The translations under genes and the position numbers were made by a program. From CAZDCD01 sp964503885 (GTDB lineage: Bacteria; Bacteroidota; Bacteroidia; Bacteroidales; UBA10428): a DNA stretch of 64,000 nt. The stretch covers positions 124,001 through 188,000 of the forward strand of contig CAZDCD010000003.1 of the NCBI GenBank assembly GCA_964503885.1. Direction: 5' to 3'. Within the stretch, counting starts at the first letter, position 1. Each line of letters opens with the position of its first letter. The notes beneath the pieces were generated by a model. It was not told the origin of the DNA, did not search any database, and worked only from the letters and a program-made list of their open reading frames with translations. This document shows, in pieces, positions 35,963-45,370 of this stretch.

Positions 35963-36627
35963 TAGTTGCAGAAAGAAAAAGAATACCCGAAATCCTTGAT
36001 ATTGTAAAAGATCATAAGAACGTGCTTGTTCTTGGCTGCGGAACCTGCGTCACGGTTTGCCTCGCAGGAGGTGAACGCGAAGTTTCAATCATTTCTTCGG
36101 CACTGAGAATAGCCTCGAAAAAATCGGGAAAATACATCAAGTTCAATGAGTTTACCATTGAACGGCAGTGTGATAATGTATTTATCGAAGGAGCAGCCGA
36201 AGAGATCAGGAAAAACGATGCGGTGCTTTCGCTGGGCTGCGGGGCCGGAGTGCAGGCTATTGCTGAACGCTATCCCGATAAGCCCGTTTATCCGGGACTC
36301 AATACGGCCTTTTTAGGTATTCTTGAATCACGGGGGGTATGGACCGAGAAATGTGCCCAGTGCGGAGCCTGCGTTCTTGCAGACTTTGGCGGTATTTGTC
36401 CTGTCACCCGCTGTGCAAAGCACCTGCTTAACGGTCCGTGTGGCGGTTCACGGGAAGACAGGTGTGAGATCAGTCCGGACAGGCCCTGTGCCTGGCAGCT
36501 GATTTATAAAAGGCTAAAGGACATCGGGGAACTGGATAAGATCAGGAAAAAATACCCTCCGAAAGACTGGAGCAAAAACCTCGATGGCGGGCCGCGCACG
36601 ATCATTCGCGAAGATCACAGGATATAA
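35959..36627 (+). CDS. metV: MetV, zinc/Fe-S subunit of methylene-tetrahydrofolate reductase
   Basis: The 222-residue protein matches MetV (MTHFR C-terminal / DUF5981-type domain). It has VLVLGCGTCVTVCLAGGEREV near the start, AVLSLGCGAGVQAIAERYPDKPV, and a Cys-rich C-terminus KCAQCGACVLADFGGICPVTRCAKHLLNGPCGGSREDRCEISPDRPCAW. MetV couples the flavin of MetF to electron-transfer partners such as MvhD/HdrA in acetogen complexes. It is the last gene of the run. The following 36628-36733 segment holds no clear terminator. The full set metF plus metV in one operon with hdrABC supports joint assembly. Confidence 0.9.
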   Translation: MIVAERKRIPEILDIVKDHKNVLVLGCGTCVTVCLAGGEREVSIISSALRIASKKSGKYIKFNEFTIERQCDNVFIEGAAEEIRKNDAVLSLGCGAGVQAIAERYPDKPVYPGLNTAFLGILESRGVWTEKCAQCGACVLADFGGICPVTRCAKHLLNGPCGGSREDRCEISPDRPCAWQLIYKRLKDIGELDKIRKKYPPKDWSKNLDGGPRTIIREDHRI

Positions 36628-36733
36628 GACAGGCCGGGGATGCGATTTCGCTCCAACCATATTGACTGAACGGCAACAGCCCGGCCGGTAAAAACAGGAA
36701 GCTGCGCCAGCCTGAATATTTATTACATGCATG

Positions 36734-37303
36734 TCATTTCCATGTCCAGTCATCGAACTGGTCCATATCGATATTGTCGTCGAGCACACCGATGGAAATG
36801 ATCAGGAACGTATAGGCCAGTGTGCCCGGCTCGAGATGGCCACCGATCGTGGTTTTCAGGTCCGACAGAGTAATATGCGCGTGCACCCTGCCGCTGAACA
36901 CAAAACCGCTCACTGTGAGCAGGTCATAGGGACCGTCTTCTTTTGCATACACATTTACCACCGGAAATTCCGTGGTCTCGCCCACCGAATGCACGTTATA
37001 GGAGATCACCGATCCGATGCCGTGCAGGATGATCCCGTTTTTTATGCCTTCGGCTTTAACAGCTTCATTAAGCCCTTCGAGCATATCAGTCTTGTTTTTC
37101 AGGCGCACCACCACAATACGCTTCAACTCTGAAGATACCGTAATAACGGGTGGCACCGAATCGGTGACCCATATCGTTTTTTTGTTTTCAGCTCCCGAAA
37201 CAACCGCTTTGTCTTTGGGATCTTTCGGTGTGATACCGCAGGAAAAGCATGCGGCGGTTATTACCGAGATAAGGATAATCTGCTGAACAGGTGTCTTTTT
37301 CAT
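36734..37303 (-). CDS. Lipoprotein with PPC (DUF296) domain
   Basis: The 189-residue protein begins with a signal peptide and lipobox-like TAACFSCGITPKD, so it is probably a lipoprotein. The remaining sequence holds a PPC/DUF296 domain (about 65-185): KRIVVVRLKNKTDMLEGLNEAV, NGIILHGIGSV, LLTVSGFVF, GRVHAHITLSD, IGGHLEPGTLAYTFLIISIGVL. PPC domains are trimeric folds found in plant AT-hook proteins and in bacterial proteins of unknown role. The HAH residues and GGH/EPG motifs resemble the metal site of other bacterial members. A secreted form is less usual. It stands alone, convergent with metV. Confidence 0.82.
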   Translation of the reverse strand: MKKTPVQQIILISVITAACFSCGITPKDPKDKAVVSGAENKKTIWVTDSVPPVITVSSELKRIVVVRLKNKTDMLEGLNEAVKAEGIKNGIILHGIGSVISYNVHSVGETTEFPVVNVYAKEDGPYDLLTVSGFVFSGRVHAHITLSDLKTTIGGHLEPGTLAYTFLIISIGVLDDNIDMDQFDDWTWK

Positions 37304-37766
37304 GGTTTCGATAATTAACAGGTTCTGCTAAGAGAATACAACGCTTGATATTCGAAAATTCCAGGTTTCCGGGCAGCCCCGGCATTCAGGGCTTATCAGC
37401 CCTGTTTATTCAATCTTTTTGGTGCCCCGGGGAAACCATAGAAAATATACAATGAAGGTTGCTTTAGTACCTGCAAGGTACAAAAGTATTGGAAGTTATG
37501 AAAGAACTTTCGGGACGAAAATAGTGGATAGGGGTTTATGCTATGATCTGGTAACCGGAACTGTCACAGATCATATCCATCAGGTTAAGGCCGAAAGTCC
37601 TAAACAACAAAACATAGGGCAAGGCCACAGGCTTCAGCAACATTTTCCGGATTTAGTTACAGAAAGAATTACAATGAAAGAACCTGCCAGTTGGTTACGT
37701 TTAGGAAAATGGATTCTTTATCAGCACCTATCCTGTCTGACGACAGGCAGGCTCCTTACTTAAACC
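37304..37766. other. Intergenic region with a weak open frame
   Basis: A plus-strand frame at 37419-37763 (114 codons, with an inner start MKVALVPARYKSIGSY at 37452) is open, but it shows no family I recognise and ends inside a CAGGCAGG-type palindrome (TGTCTGACGACAGGCAGG at 37735-37752). It may be a gene fragment or non-coding. No promoter or terminator is evident. Confidence 0.3.
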
Positions 37767-40592
37767 TCAAAACCCTATATAACCTTTCACTTTTTCAATC
37801 AGTTCCCTGTCATTGATCGGTTTTGCCATGTAATCCACACAACCGGCTTCCAGAGCTTTTTCCCTGTCTCCTCTCAGTGCATAGGCTGTCTGGGCGATAA
37901 TGGGTATGTCGGGATTATGTGTTTTTATCTGTTTAATGACTTCGTACCCGTCAAGATCAGGAAGCTTTATGTCCATAAGTACCAGCCTGATATCAGGATT
38001 TTTCTTACAGATGTCAATGGCTTCGGCACCATTCCTGGCATGCAGGATTTCAATACTCAGTTCCATAAGCACCTCCTCGAAAAACAGGTAGTTCACCTCT
38101 TCATCTTCAACCACCAGCAACAGAGGTAATAATTTACTGTCTTCTTCCAATAAAATACCATCTTCTCTTTTTTCATTCACCGGTTCATAGGGAATGGTAA
38201 AACGAAATGATGCTCCGGCTCCGGGCATGGAATTAACCCAGATCTTTCCGCCCATATTTTCAACATACGCCTTTGAAATGGACAATCCGAGTCCGGCTCC
38301 GCCATAAAGCTTCGAAGTGCCTATGTCCGCCTGCCTGAACCGTTCAAATATCGTTTTCTGAATCTCGGGAGCAATGCCGATGCCGGTATCTTCCACATAA
38401 AACTCGAGCCAGCCGTTTTTCAGACAATACCCGAACTTAATATAGCCCTGATGGGTAAATTTTATGGCGTTGCTTATAAGATTATCCATCACCTGCCTGA
38501 GCTTAAGATGATCGGTCAGAATTTTTGCCTTTTCATCAGAAAGGGTTTTATACACAAAAAGGTTGATATTGTTCTTGCTTGTTACCGGTTTGTAGAAGGT
38601 AAAGAGCCGTATAAGAATATCATTTACACTGGCGGCTGTATTAAAAATCTTTAACTGCCCCGTCTCGATCTTTGATATGTCAAGAATATCGTCTATAAGA
38701 TGCAGCAACTGCCTGCACATATCGTTGATTATCTGCGTATATTGCTGCTTTTTCTCCTCTGACAGGCTCGGCTTGTTCAGCATATTCGAAAACCCGATAA
38801 TGCCGTTCATAGGTGTTCGTATTTCATGGCTCATGTTTGCCAGAAATGCCGATTTCAGTTTATCGCTCTCCTCAGCTTTTTGCTTGGCATGTCCGAGTTC
38901 GGAATTAATTTTCTGAAGTGTATCGAGGCTTTCACTTAATTTTTCATTGAGGGCTATATATTTTTCATTCTGTTCTTCGAGTTTCTTTTCAGCCCTTTTT
39001 CGTTCAGTAATATCCTGGTTGGCACCGTATGTTTTAATAGTGCGTCCATACCTGTCTTTAATGATTATGAATCGTACAGAAATGTATCCTGTTTCTCCGT
39101 CGGCATACTTAATTCTGTGTTCGAGCTGACGGCTGTAGTTCGGGTCATTCGTTTCGAGTGCTTTTCTTACCTCCTCGGCAACAACAACCCGATCTTCTTC
39201 ATAAACAAATTTTTCAGCATACTGCTCAGAGGTCATTGTGTAACCTCCGGCCTGTTCGGCTGTTGTGCGAAAAATGGCATAAAACTCATCGTTGAACTTG
39301 AATAGGTTCCCGCCCACATCGAACTCCCAATAGCCAAGCCCTGCGATCTTCAGGGCATTGGACAGGTGTGCCTCACTGGTCCGGAGTGCCAGTTCGGCTT
39401 TTACCCATTCGGTGATGTCCTGGTTTGCACCAAATATTTTTTTTACTGTACCTTTTTCATCTTTAGTCACAAAAACCCGCACCGACATAAATCCTTCCCC
39501 ACCACCGGCATAGAGGATCTTGTGGCCCAGCTCTGTCATCGGGGATGAATCGTTAGCTTCAACGCATTGGCTGATCTTTTGCACGAAGATTTCGCGGTCA
39601 TCGGGATGCACAAATAACCCAGCATAGTCATCAATGCTCAGTGAATAACCTCCTGTTTCTTCGGCCGTAGTCCTGAAAAGGGAATAAAACTGGTCGTTGA
39701 AGAGAAAAACCTTACTCAGCGCGTCATACTCCCAATACCCTATCTTTGCAATTTTCATGGCATCGGAAAGTTGCAATTCTTTATTACGTAATGTTTCTTC
39801 AGCTTTCATCCTTTCGGTTATATCCTGACCCAGGGCCAAGAGCCCGACATTGGTTCCACCGGCGCCCTTAAGGATCTCACTGAACCATTCAATCTGCCGT
39901 TTTTGCCCTTTTTTTGTAAGAATAGGATTGATATTCCCCTCAATCTGGATGCCCTTTACTGCTTTTGAGAATACCTTCCTGATCCTTGACCTGTCTTCTT
40001 CAGGAATGAATGTATCAAACCAGTCCAATCCCTTCGCCTCCTCCAGGGTATATCCCGATAACTCTTCCATGTATGGGTTGAAGCGGACTATTTTGCCGTT
40101 TGTATCCAGGACAAGCACAATGACTTGTGCAGTTTCAAAGAGCTTGGCTGTGAAATCCTCCTCGATCAGCATGGTTTCCTGTGCTTGTTTGCATTTTGTG
40201 ATATCACGCGTTAATATTACTGCTCCGGTAATCTTCTGACCTTTTTTTATTGCACCTATGGATGCTGAGAAATATTGTCCGTCGTTAAAGCCTTTATACT
40301 CATAAACCCAGGGTTTACCATTCTTAAATACCTTTTCATGAATTCGTTTTATCCTATCGTGTTCTTCCGGTGGAATCAGTTCCAGGAAATTTTTGCCGGT
40401 AATGCTGTTTTCCGGTATACCGTTGAAGCTCCTGTTCGTTGACTCAATATTCCCATGAATATCAATATTATAAATGGTATCCGGTATGCTGGAAAGAAAA
40501 TCGTTTAAGACAGATTCCTTATCCCGAAGCTTCCGGTTTAACTTCAGGTTGTCATCAAGTGGTTGATTGTATGTGGATTTACCCCGGCTCAT
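37767..40592 (-). CDS. Soluble hybrid histidine kinase: multiple PAS, HisKA, HATPase, REC
   Basis: The 941-residue protein carries four PAS/PAC units (starting around residues 25, 150, 275 and 400). The third and fourth are near-copies of each other (KIAKIGYWEYDALSKVFLFNDQFYSLFRTTAEE and KIAGLGYWEFDVGGNLFKFNDEFYAIFRTTAEQ), pointing to an internal duplication. A coiled coil leads to H-box FLANMSHEIRTPMNGIIGFS, the ATPase (LRQVMDNLISNAIKFT, DTGIGIAPEIQKTIFERFRQAD, GLGLSISKAYV) and a C-terminal receiver (LVLMDIKLPDLDGYEVI). There is no membrane segment. It is a stand-alone gene with a 12-base palindrome TACAACGTTGTA at 40633-40644 upstream, a possible self-regulation site. Confidence 0.92.
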   Translation of the reverse strand: MSRGKSTYNQPLDDNLKLNRKLRDKESVLNDFLSSIPDTIYNIDIHGNIESTNRSFNGIPENSITGKNFLELIPPEEHDRIKRIHEKVFKNGKPWVYEYKGFNDGQYFSASIGAIKKGQKITGAVILTRDITKCKQAQETMLIEEDFTAKLFETAQVIVLVLDTNGKIVRFNPYMEELSGYTLEEAKGLDWFDTFIPEEDRSRIRKVFSKAVKGIQIEGNINPILTKKGQKRQIEWFSEILKGAGGTNVGLLALGQDITERMKAEETLRNKELQLSDAMKIAKIGYWEYDALSKVFLFNDQFYSLFRTTAEETGGYSLSIDDYAGLFVHPDDREIFVQKISQCVEANDSSPMTELGHKILYAGGGEGFMSVRVFVTKDEKGTVKKIFGANQDITEWVKAELALRTSEAHLSNALKIAGLGYWEFDVGGNLFKFNDEFYAIFRTTAEQAGGYTMTSEQYAEKFVYEEDRVVVAEEVRKALETNDPNYSRQLEHRIKYADGETGYISVRFIIIKDRYGRTIKTYGANQDITERKRAEKKLEEQNEKYIALNEKLSESLDTLQKINSELGHAKQKAEESDKLKSAFLANMSHEIRTPMNGIIGFSNMLNKPSLSEEKKQQYTQIINDMCRQLLHLIDDILDISKIETGQLKIFNTAASVNDILIRLFTFYKPVTSKNNINLFVYKTLSDEKAKILTDHLKLRQVMDNLISNAIKFTHQGYIKFGYCLKNGWLEFYVEDTGIGIAPEIQKTIFERFRQADIGTSKLYGGAGLGLSISKAYVENMGGKIWVNSMPGAGASFRFTIPYEPVNEKREDGILLEEDSKLLPLLLVVEDEEVNYLFFEEVLMELSIEILHARNGAEAIDICKKNPDIRLVLMDIKLPDLDGYEVIKQIKTHNPDIPIIAQTAYALRGDREKALEAGCVDYMAKPINDRELIEKVKGYIGF

Positions 40593-40881
40593 AATTTAAA
40601 TACATGGGTTCGCCAAAGGAAATTGGGTGAAGTACAACGTTGTATAATACTATAAACTTAATGAAAAGAACTCATTTTAACAACAAATCATGCCAATATT
40701 ATGGTCCCTTCAGAAAGCCTGAAATGTTTTATTTTGACTGTTTACAGGGTGAATTGGAAAAAGCCCGAATCCGTGATTATGGACGTTTCGGATGACTATC
40801 AGATTGGAATAAAAAAAATAGCGCCCGGGAATTTTAGGGTCCGATTTGTCAAACGGGAACAGATTAGGCCCTGTGAATGGA

Positions 40882-41991
40882 TCAATTCTTGCTGTTCAGC
40901 AGATCTTTAAAAAAAGGCAACAAGCTTTCGGCCATTTTTCGGTGGTCTTCCCTGTCTGGATGGTAATCGCACCCGTGAACATATAAGGTGTCAAATCTAA
41001 AGACCTCAATGGGAGCATATCCGGCAGCCGAATTAAAATTCTGCTGAATACGAAGAAGACAATTTTCAAGGGCTTCTTTTTTCTCACCCGACAACATGGG
41101 GCTTGAAAGCAGGGCGATACGAGCTTCCGGATAATGTCTGTGGACCGTTTTAACAAAACGGATATACTGACCGGTAAATTTTTCGGGATTGAAAGAAGAC
41201 CGTTCACTCGTTCCGTCACCATCGGATAAATCATTTGTACCCAGGCAAATGCTTACGATGTCAGGGGTAAACGATGAAAAGTCCCATTTTTTCGTCGAAT
41301 CGGTATTTAGGTAAGTATTCTCATAGACCTGTGGCATTGTCGGCCCGTTACTGTTCCAGTTGCGGTAAATTCCGATGCCCGATACAGAACTGAGCATGTA
41401 CTGAACATTGAGTTCACGGGCAAGCTGTGAGCCATATGTCCAGTATGCATTGTGCTGATCAAACCATACACCGGAATTACACGGAATTTCTTTCCATTCT
41501 ATACCCATACCGCAGGTAATGGAATTGCCGATAAATTCGATATTTTTTGTGTTTTCCGGAATGACCCTCTTCAGTTGGCGGCACACCAAACCGCCGAATA
41601 CTACCTGTCCGTTTTGCGGTTCGGTTGCCTTATATACTTTTAAAATATGATTTTCCTGTGTCAAGGGAATTTTTACATCGTAGTATCTAAAGGAATCACC
41701 TTCTGTCCTTACCCGACCTAAATACTCCCCGTCGAGCTCCAGGGAAACATAATTATACAATGCTTCACCGTCGATGTTTTTAAGAAGCAGGCTGCAGGTA
41801 TCGCCTGAAAAATTTATAGTTACAGATGATGCCGAACCGATAAGAATTACCCCGTCACTGCCCGAGTTGTCCGTCCGTCCCGAATACCTAAAAAACGGGT
41901 TATCCGCCTTATAGAAATTGCTGTTTTTTTGTGCACACGAAGCCAGAAGCACAACGAACAGAAGAGTTAACAGGATTCGATTAAGCCGCAT
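40882..41991 (-). CDS. SGNH-hydrolase lipoprotein, CE2-like carbohydrate esterase
   Basis: The 369-residue protein has a lipoprotein signal (LLFVVLLASCAQKN). An N-terminal jelly-roll region (about 25-145) ends with VVFGGLVCRQ, and an SGNH hydrolase domain follows: block I IEFIGNSITCGMG (catalytic Ser), block III CLGTNDLSDGD, and the C-terminal catalytic pair CDYHPDREDHRKMAE (Asp/His). This two-domain order is that of carbohydrate esterase family 2 enzymes, which deacetylate xylan or other glycans. With the GH16 enzyme and the LpqC-like esterase it suggests polysaccharide breakdown. It is probably surface-exposed or periplasmic. It is monocistronic. Confidence 0.85.
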   Translation of the reverse strand: MRLNRILLTLLFVVLLASCAQKNSNFYKADNPFFRYSGRTDNSGSDGVILIGSASSVTINFSGDTCSLLLKNIDGEALYNYVSLELDGEYLGRVRTEGDSFRYYDVKIPLTQENHILKVYKATEPQNGQVVFGGLVCRQLKRVIPENTKNIEFIGNSITCGMGIEWKEIPCNSGVWFDQHNAYWTYGSQLARELNVQYMLSSVSGIGIYRNWNSNGPTMPQVYENTYLNTDSTKKWDFSSFTPDIVSICLGTNDLSDGDGTSERSSFNPEKFTGQYIRFVKTVHRHYPEARIALLSSPMLSGEKKEALENCLLRIQQNFNSAAGYAPIEVFRFDTLYVHGCDYHPDREDHRKMAESLLPFFKDLLNSKN

Positions 41992-42188
41992 AGTTGTAAA
42001 TGTTGAATTCAGTATGCAATAATACTAAATTTTCCAGTTGCGGTAAGGTTTTGTGGTGGTTATATTTTTTACAAACAACAAAGCCTGTTGTTCCTGCCGC
42101 AAAAATAGCACAATAAATGATCGCATAAGAAAAAATATTCAGTAAATTTATAATACGACTAATAAGTCTGAAAAACAGAGACTTTTGA

Positions 42189-44902
42189 TTGAGACCAGCG
42201 ATATGTAATTTCATTTACTTCAAAAAAAGGGGATACGCGCGGATTCGGTCTAAAGGATTTTACCTGCAACATTTTATTGTTATAATCGCTGTTGTCCTGA
42301 TTTCTTTTTCCACCTATCCACAACCAAAGCAATTCCTTTTCTCAAATTACGACAAAACCAATAGTCTGCCGCACAATTATGTGAATTCATTTTTCCGGTA
42401 CAGCAGGGGTTTCATGTGGATCGGAACAATAGAAAGCATCTGCAACGTTTACGGTATATCAGGGATCGGATGACCTGATGTGGATTGCCACGGTTGACGG
42501 CTTGCGGTCGTTCAACATAAAAACGCATGAATTCAGGTACTTCAATCATGATGAGTCTGATCGCAACAGTTTGAGCGACAATTTTACGTACGATGTGATC
42601 GAAGATTCAAGAGGATTGATCTGGTGTGCTACCAATAACGGACTCAACATGTACGACAAGAAGACGGGATTATTCACGGTATTTAAGCAGGAGGACTGCC
42701 TTGCATCCAGCCTGATCGTGACAATTATTGAAGACAATAACCACACCTTATGGATGGATACTTCGGAAGGAATAACCAACCTTATCATTGCCAGGGATGG
42801 TACAACAGGAGAAAACATCTATACGTTTAAAAACTACGACGAATCGGATGGTTTACAGGTCGTTGATTTTCAAGAAAATGCAGCATTAAAGGCGAGCACT
42901 GGTGAACTCTATTTCGGTGGACCAAACGGATTCAATATTTTGCATCCCGATAACCTGGCACTGCCTGATATCCCGTCGCATATCTTTTTCACCGATTTCC
43001 GGGTATTCAATAAAAGCATCGGCTGCAATACCCTATTGAACGGACGCAGACTGCTGGACAGGTCCATTGCCTATGATCCGGTGATAAAGGTCAGGTATAA
43101 TGAAAACGTGATCACTATTGAATTTGCCGATTTGAATTTTTTGCGGCNNNNNNNNNNNNNNNNNNNNNNNNNNNNNNNNNNNNNNNNNNNNNNNNNNNNN
43201 NNNNNNNNNNNNNNNNNNNNNNNNNNNNNNNNNNNNNNNNNNNNNNNAGGTATAATGAAAACGTGATCACTATTGAATTTGCCGATTTGAATTTTTTGCG
43301 GCCAAACCATATTAGATACAAGTATACTCTGGATGGATTCAATACCGAATGGTTTGAGACAACCAGCCAGGAACGCAAACTTACCTGTACGAACCCTGAT
43401 CCCGGTGAATATACCTTCAGGGTAAGATCTACCGCAGTAACAGGGAATGGAAAAACGAGGAAGCCCGGTTAAAAATCTTTGTCCTTGCACCCTGGTGGAA
43501 GACCTGGCTTTTTAAGGGAACAGCGGTTTTTACCATTATAGGTCTTACCCTGCTCATCTATTTTTACCGGGTATTCAACCTTAAAAAGCAGAAACTGATC
43601 CTTGAAGATAAAGTAGCCAGGCGGATCCTGGAACTGACACGGTTCAATGTCATGCTTGAAAAGCACAGGCAGGAAGTAATTCATCAGAAAGAAGAGCTTG
43701 AAACGCATCATACCCAGCCCGAATCGCTCGTGAAAGAAAGAACTGAGGAGCTTGAATCGGCTTTGAACAAAGCCAAAGAATCGGATATGCTGAAATCGGC
43801 TTTTCTCGCCAACATGAGCCATGAGATAAGAACACCAATGAATGCTATCGTTGGTTTTTCGAGTTTGCTGGATGATGCGAATCTCACTCCCGAAGAAAGG
43901 GCAACGATGGTGGAAATAATCAATGCAAATTCAGTATCATTGCTCACACTCATTGACGACATCCTGGACCTGAGCCTGAATGAAGCAAATCAACTTCTGA
44001 TCAATAAGAAACCCTTTTACCTCAATGAAATTGTTAACCAACTATACACCTGTTTCAGGCTGAGTAATAAGGAGCCCGGCATTGAGATACGAGTAAACAA
44101 TACGCTCAGGGAAAAGAATTTAAAAGTTTACACTGACAGGGAAAGATTAAAACAGGTACTCATTAACCTCATGACCAATGCATGCAAGTTTACCAAAGAA
44201 GGTTTTATTGAACTGGGCCTTCATACAAAAAATGGCATTCTGTTTATTTATGTGAAGGATACTGGCATCGGAATTGAGGAAGAAGACCTGCAGCATTTAT
44301 TTGAACGATTCAGAAAAATGGGTGAAGAAAAGGAATTTATTGTACGGGGCGCCGGACTGGGGCTGGCCATTTCACAGAAAATAGCCAAACTCCTTGGCGG
44401 AGATCTATTGGTCACCTCGGATCCCGGCAATGGATCTGTATTTACTTTTCAGATCGAGTTGGATAAGTTTACGGATAATGACGCATCCGGTGTGCACAAT
44501 GAAAATAATGCGCCCGTTGCGGAAAGCAAATGGAACAATAAGCTGATCTTGCTGATGAATGACATGGAAACCAATTAGATCTACCTAAAAAAGGTACTGC
44601 AAAACACAAAGGCACAGATTATATGGGTCCGTAGCGGCCCTGAAGCCATCAACATGTTTGAGGATGGTCAGCAATATGACCTGGTATTGATGGATATAAA
44701 GATGCCGGTTATGGACGGGTATGAGACTGCCAAAAGACTTAAGGCCATCAAATCCGATGTCATCATTATCGCCCAGACTGCATATGCCCGTCCCGACGAC
44801 CAGTCAAAATTCATTGACAAAGGATTTGATGATTATATCTCCAAACCTCTTAAAATCAATGATATCAGAAAACCTTTTGCAGCTTACCTGAATGGCTTGT
44901 GA
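42189..44902 (+). pseudogene. Hybrid two-component system (Y_Y_Y propeller) pseudogene
   Basis: Fragments of a hybrid two-component sensor are spread over several frames. They are a signal peptide with first propeller motif (FSNYDKTNSLPHNYVNSFF), later propeller blades (MWIATVDGLRSFN, GLIWCATNNGLNMYDKKTG), a Y_Y_Y domain (FADLNFLRPNHIRYKYTLDGF), a kinase (FLANMSHEIRTPMNAIVGFS, DTGIGIEEEDLQHLFERF) and a receiver (LVLMDIKMPVMDGYETA). Damage includes a frameshift near 42460 with loss of many blades, a frameshift near 43430 that moves RSNREWKNEEARLK out of frame, and a TAG at 44576-44578 where METNYIYL is expected. The scaffold gap at 43148-43247 is false (see separate entry). A functional sensor is not expected. 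Confidence 0.85.
43093..43302. other. Artificial scaffold gap with duplicated flanks
   Basis: 100 N at 43148-43247 lie between two identical 55-base segments (43093-43147 and 43248-43302). Removing one copy and the N run (155 bases) brings the reading frame of the preceding propeller fragment into register with the following Y_Y_Y fragment. The gap is therefore an assembly artefact, not missing sequence. Confidence 0.93.
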
Positions 44903-44979
44903 CAAATGCCGGATGATGAATGCTGAATAGTGCATGCAGCAGGCAGGAATAATCAGCTAAGATACTGATAGTGGATTAT

Positions 44980-45008
44980 AGAATAAAAGTACTTTGTACT
45001 TTTATTCT
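44980..45008. terminator. 13-base-pair hairpin, possible bidirectional terminator
   Basis: AGAATAAAAGTAC (44980-44992), loop TTT, GTACTTTTATTCT (44996-45008): a perfect inverted repeat. It lies 78 bases after the receiver remnant of the pseudogene. Arms contain A/T runs, so termination in either direction is possible. Confidence 0.55.
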
Positions 45009-45117
45009 GTGGCTATCCTGGTACTTTTGCAAATCTTCGCTTTTTCCACGTCATGGGTAGATTATGCCCTGAATAATCATTGTAGTTGACGCGGCTTTTC
45101 ACCGGTGATAATTAACC

Positions 45118-45133
45118 CCGGGCTAAAGCCCGG
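45118..45133. repeat. GC-rich palindrome CCGGGC-TAAA-GCCCGG
   Basis: Six-base arms with a four-base loop. It resembles the short GC-rich palindromes at 13498-13516 and 17876-17893 in being intergenic and self-complementary. It could be a dispersed element or a terminator. Confidence 0.45.
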
Positions 45134-45370
45134 AGTTTCAAACAGGCCGTTGCTCTGCAAGCTGACACACACGTACGTTTTAATAAGAATTAAGCGATAT
45201 TCTGCTTAAATATTTTTAATTGATATGTTAAATGCAGCCCTTGCCTGTCTTTAACAAGCAGACTACAGGCACATATCCAGACAGTACGAACCACAAATTT
45301 TTTAGAAAAATACCCTTAAATAGTGACATTTCTCTGTTGTATTCGTCATAATCACTAGTTTCAGGAATGA

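Larger units (their letters stand above)
44903..45370. other. Intergenic region after the pseudogene
   Basis: No gene. It contains a strong hairpin (44980-45008) and a GC-rich palindrome (45118-45133), listed separately. The last 180 bases before the C39-like gene are AT-rich and may hold its promoter, but no TAnnTTTG box with suitable spacing is found. Confidence 0.35.

Noticed and set aside
22869..36627. Complete Wood-Ljungdahl pathway
   Set aside because: Only metF/metV are seen; acetyl-CoA synthase, formate dehydrogenase and formyl-THF genes are not in this window, so no claim of acetogenesis is made.
37419..37763. 114-codon open frame on the plus strand (MKVALVPARYKSIGSY...)
   Set aside because: It has no recognised domain, ends inside a palindromic repeat and has no promoter; it may be a fragment. 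Mentioned only as part of the intergenic region.
40701..40910. 69-codon open frame between the hybrid kinase and the SGNH esterase
   Set aside because: Short, overlaps the 3' end of the esterase gene on the other strand, and shows no family features.
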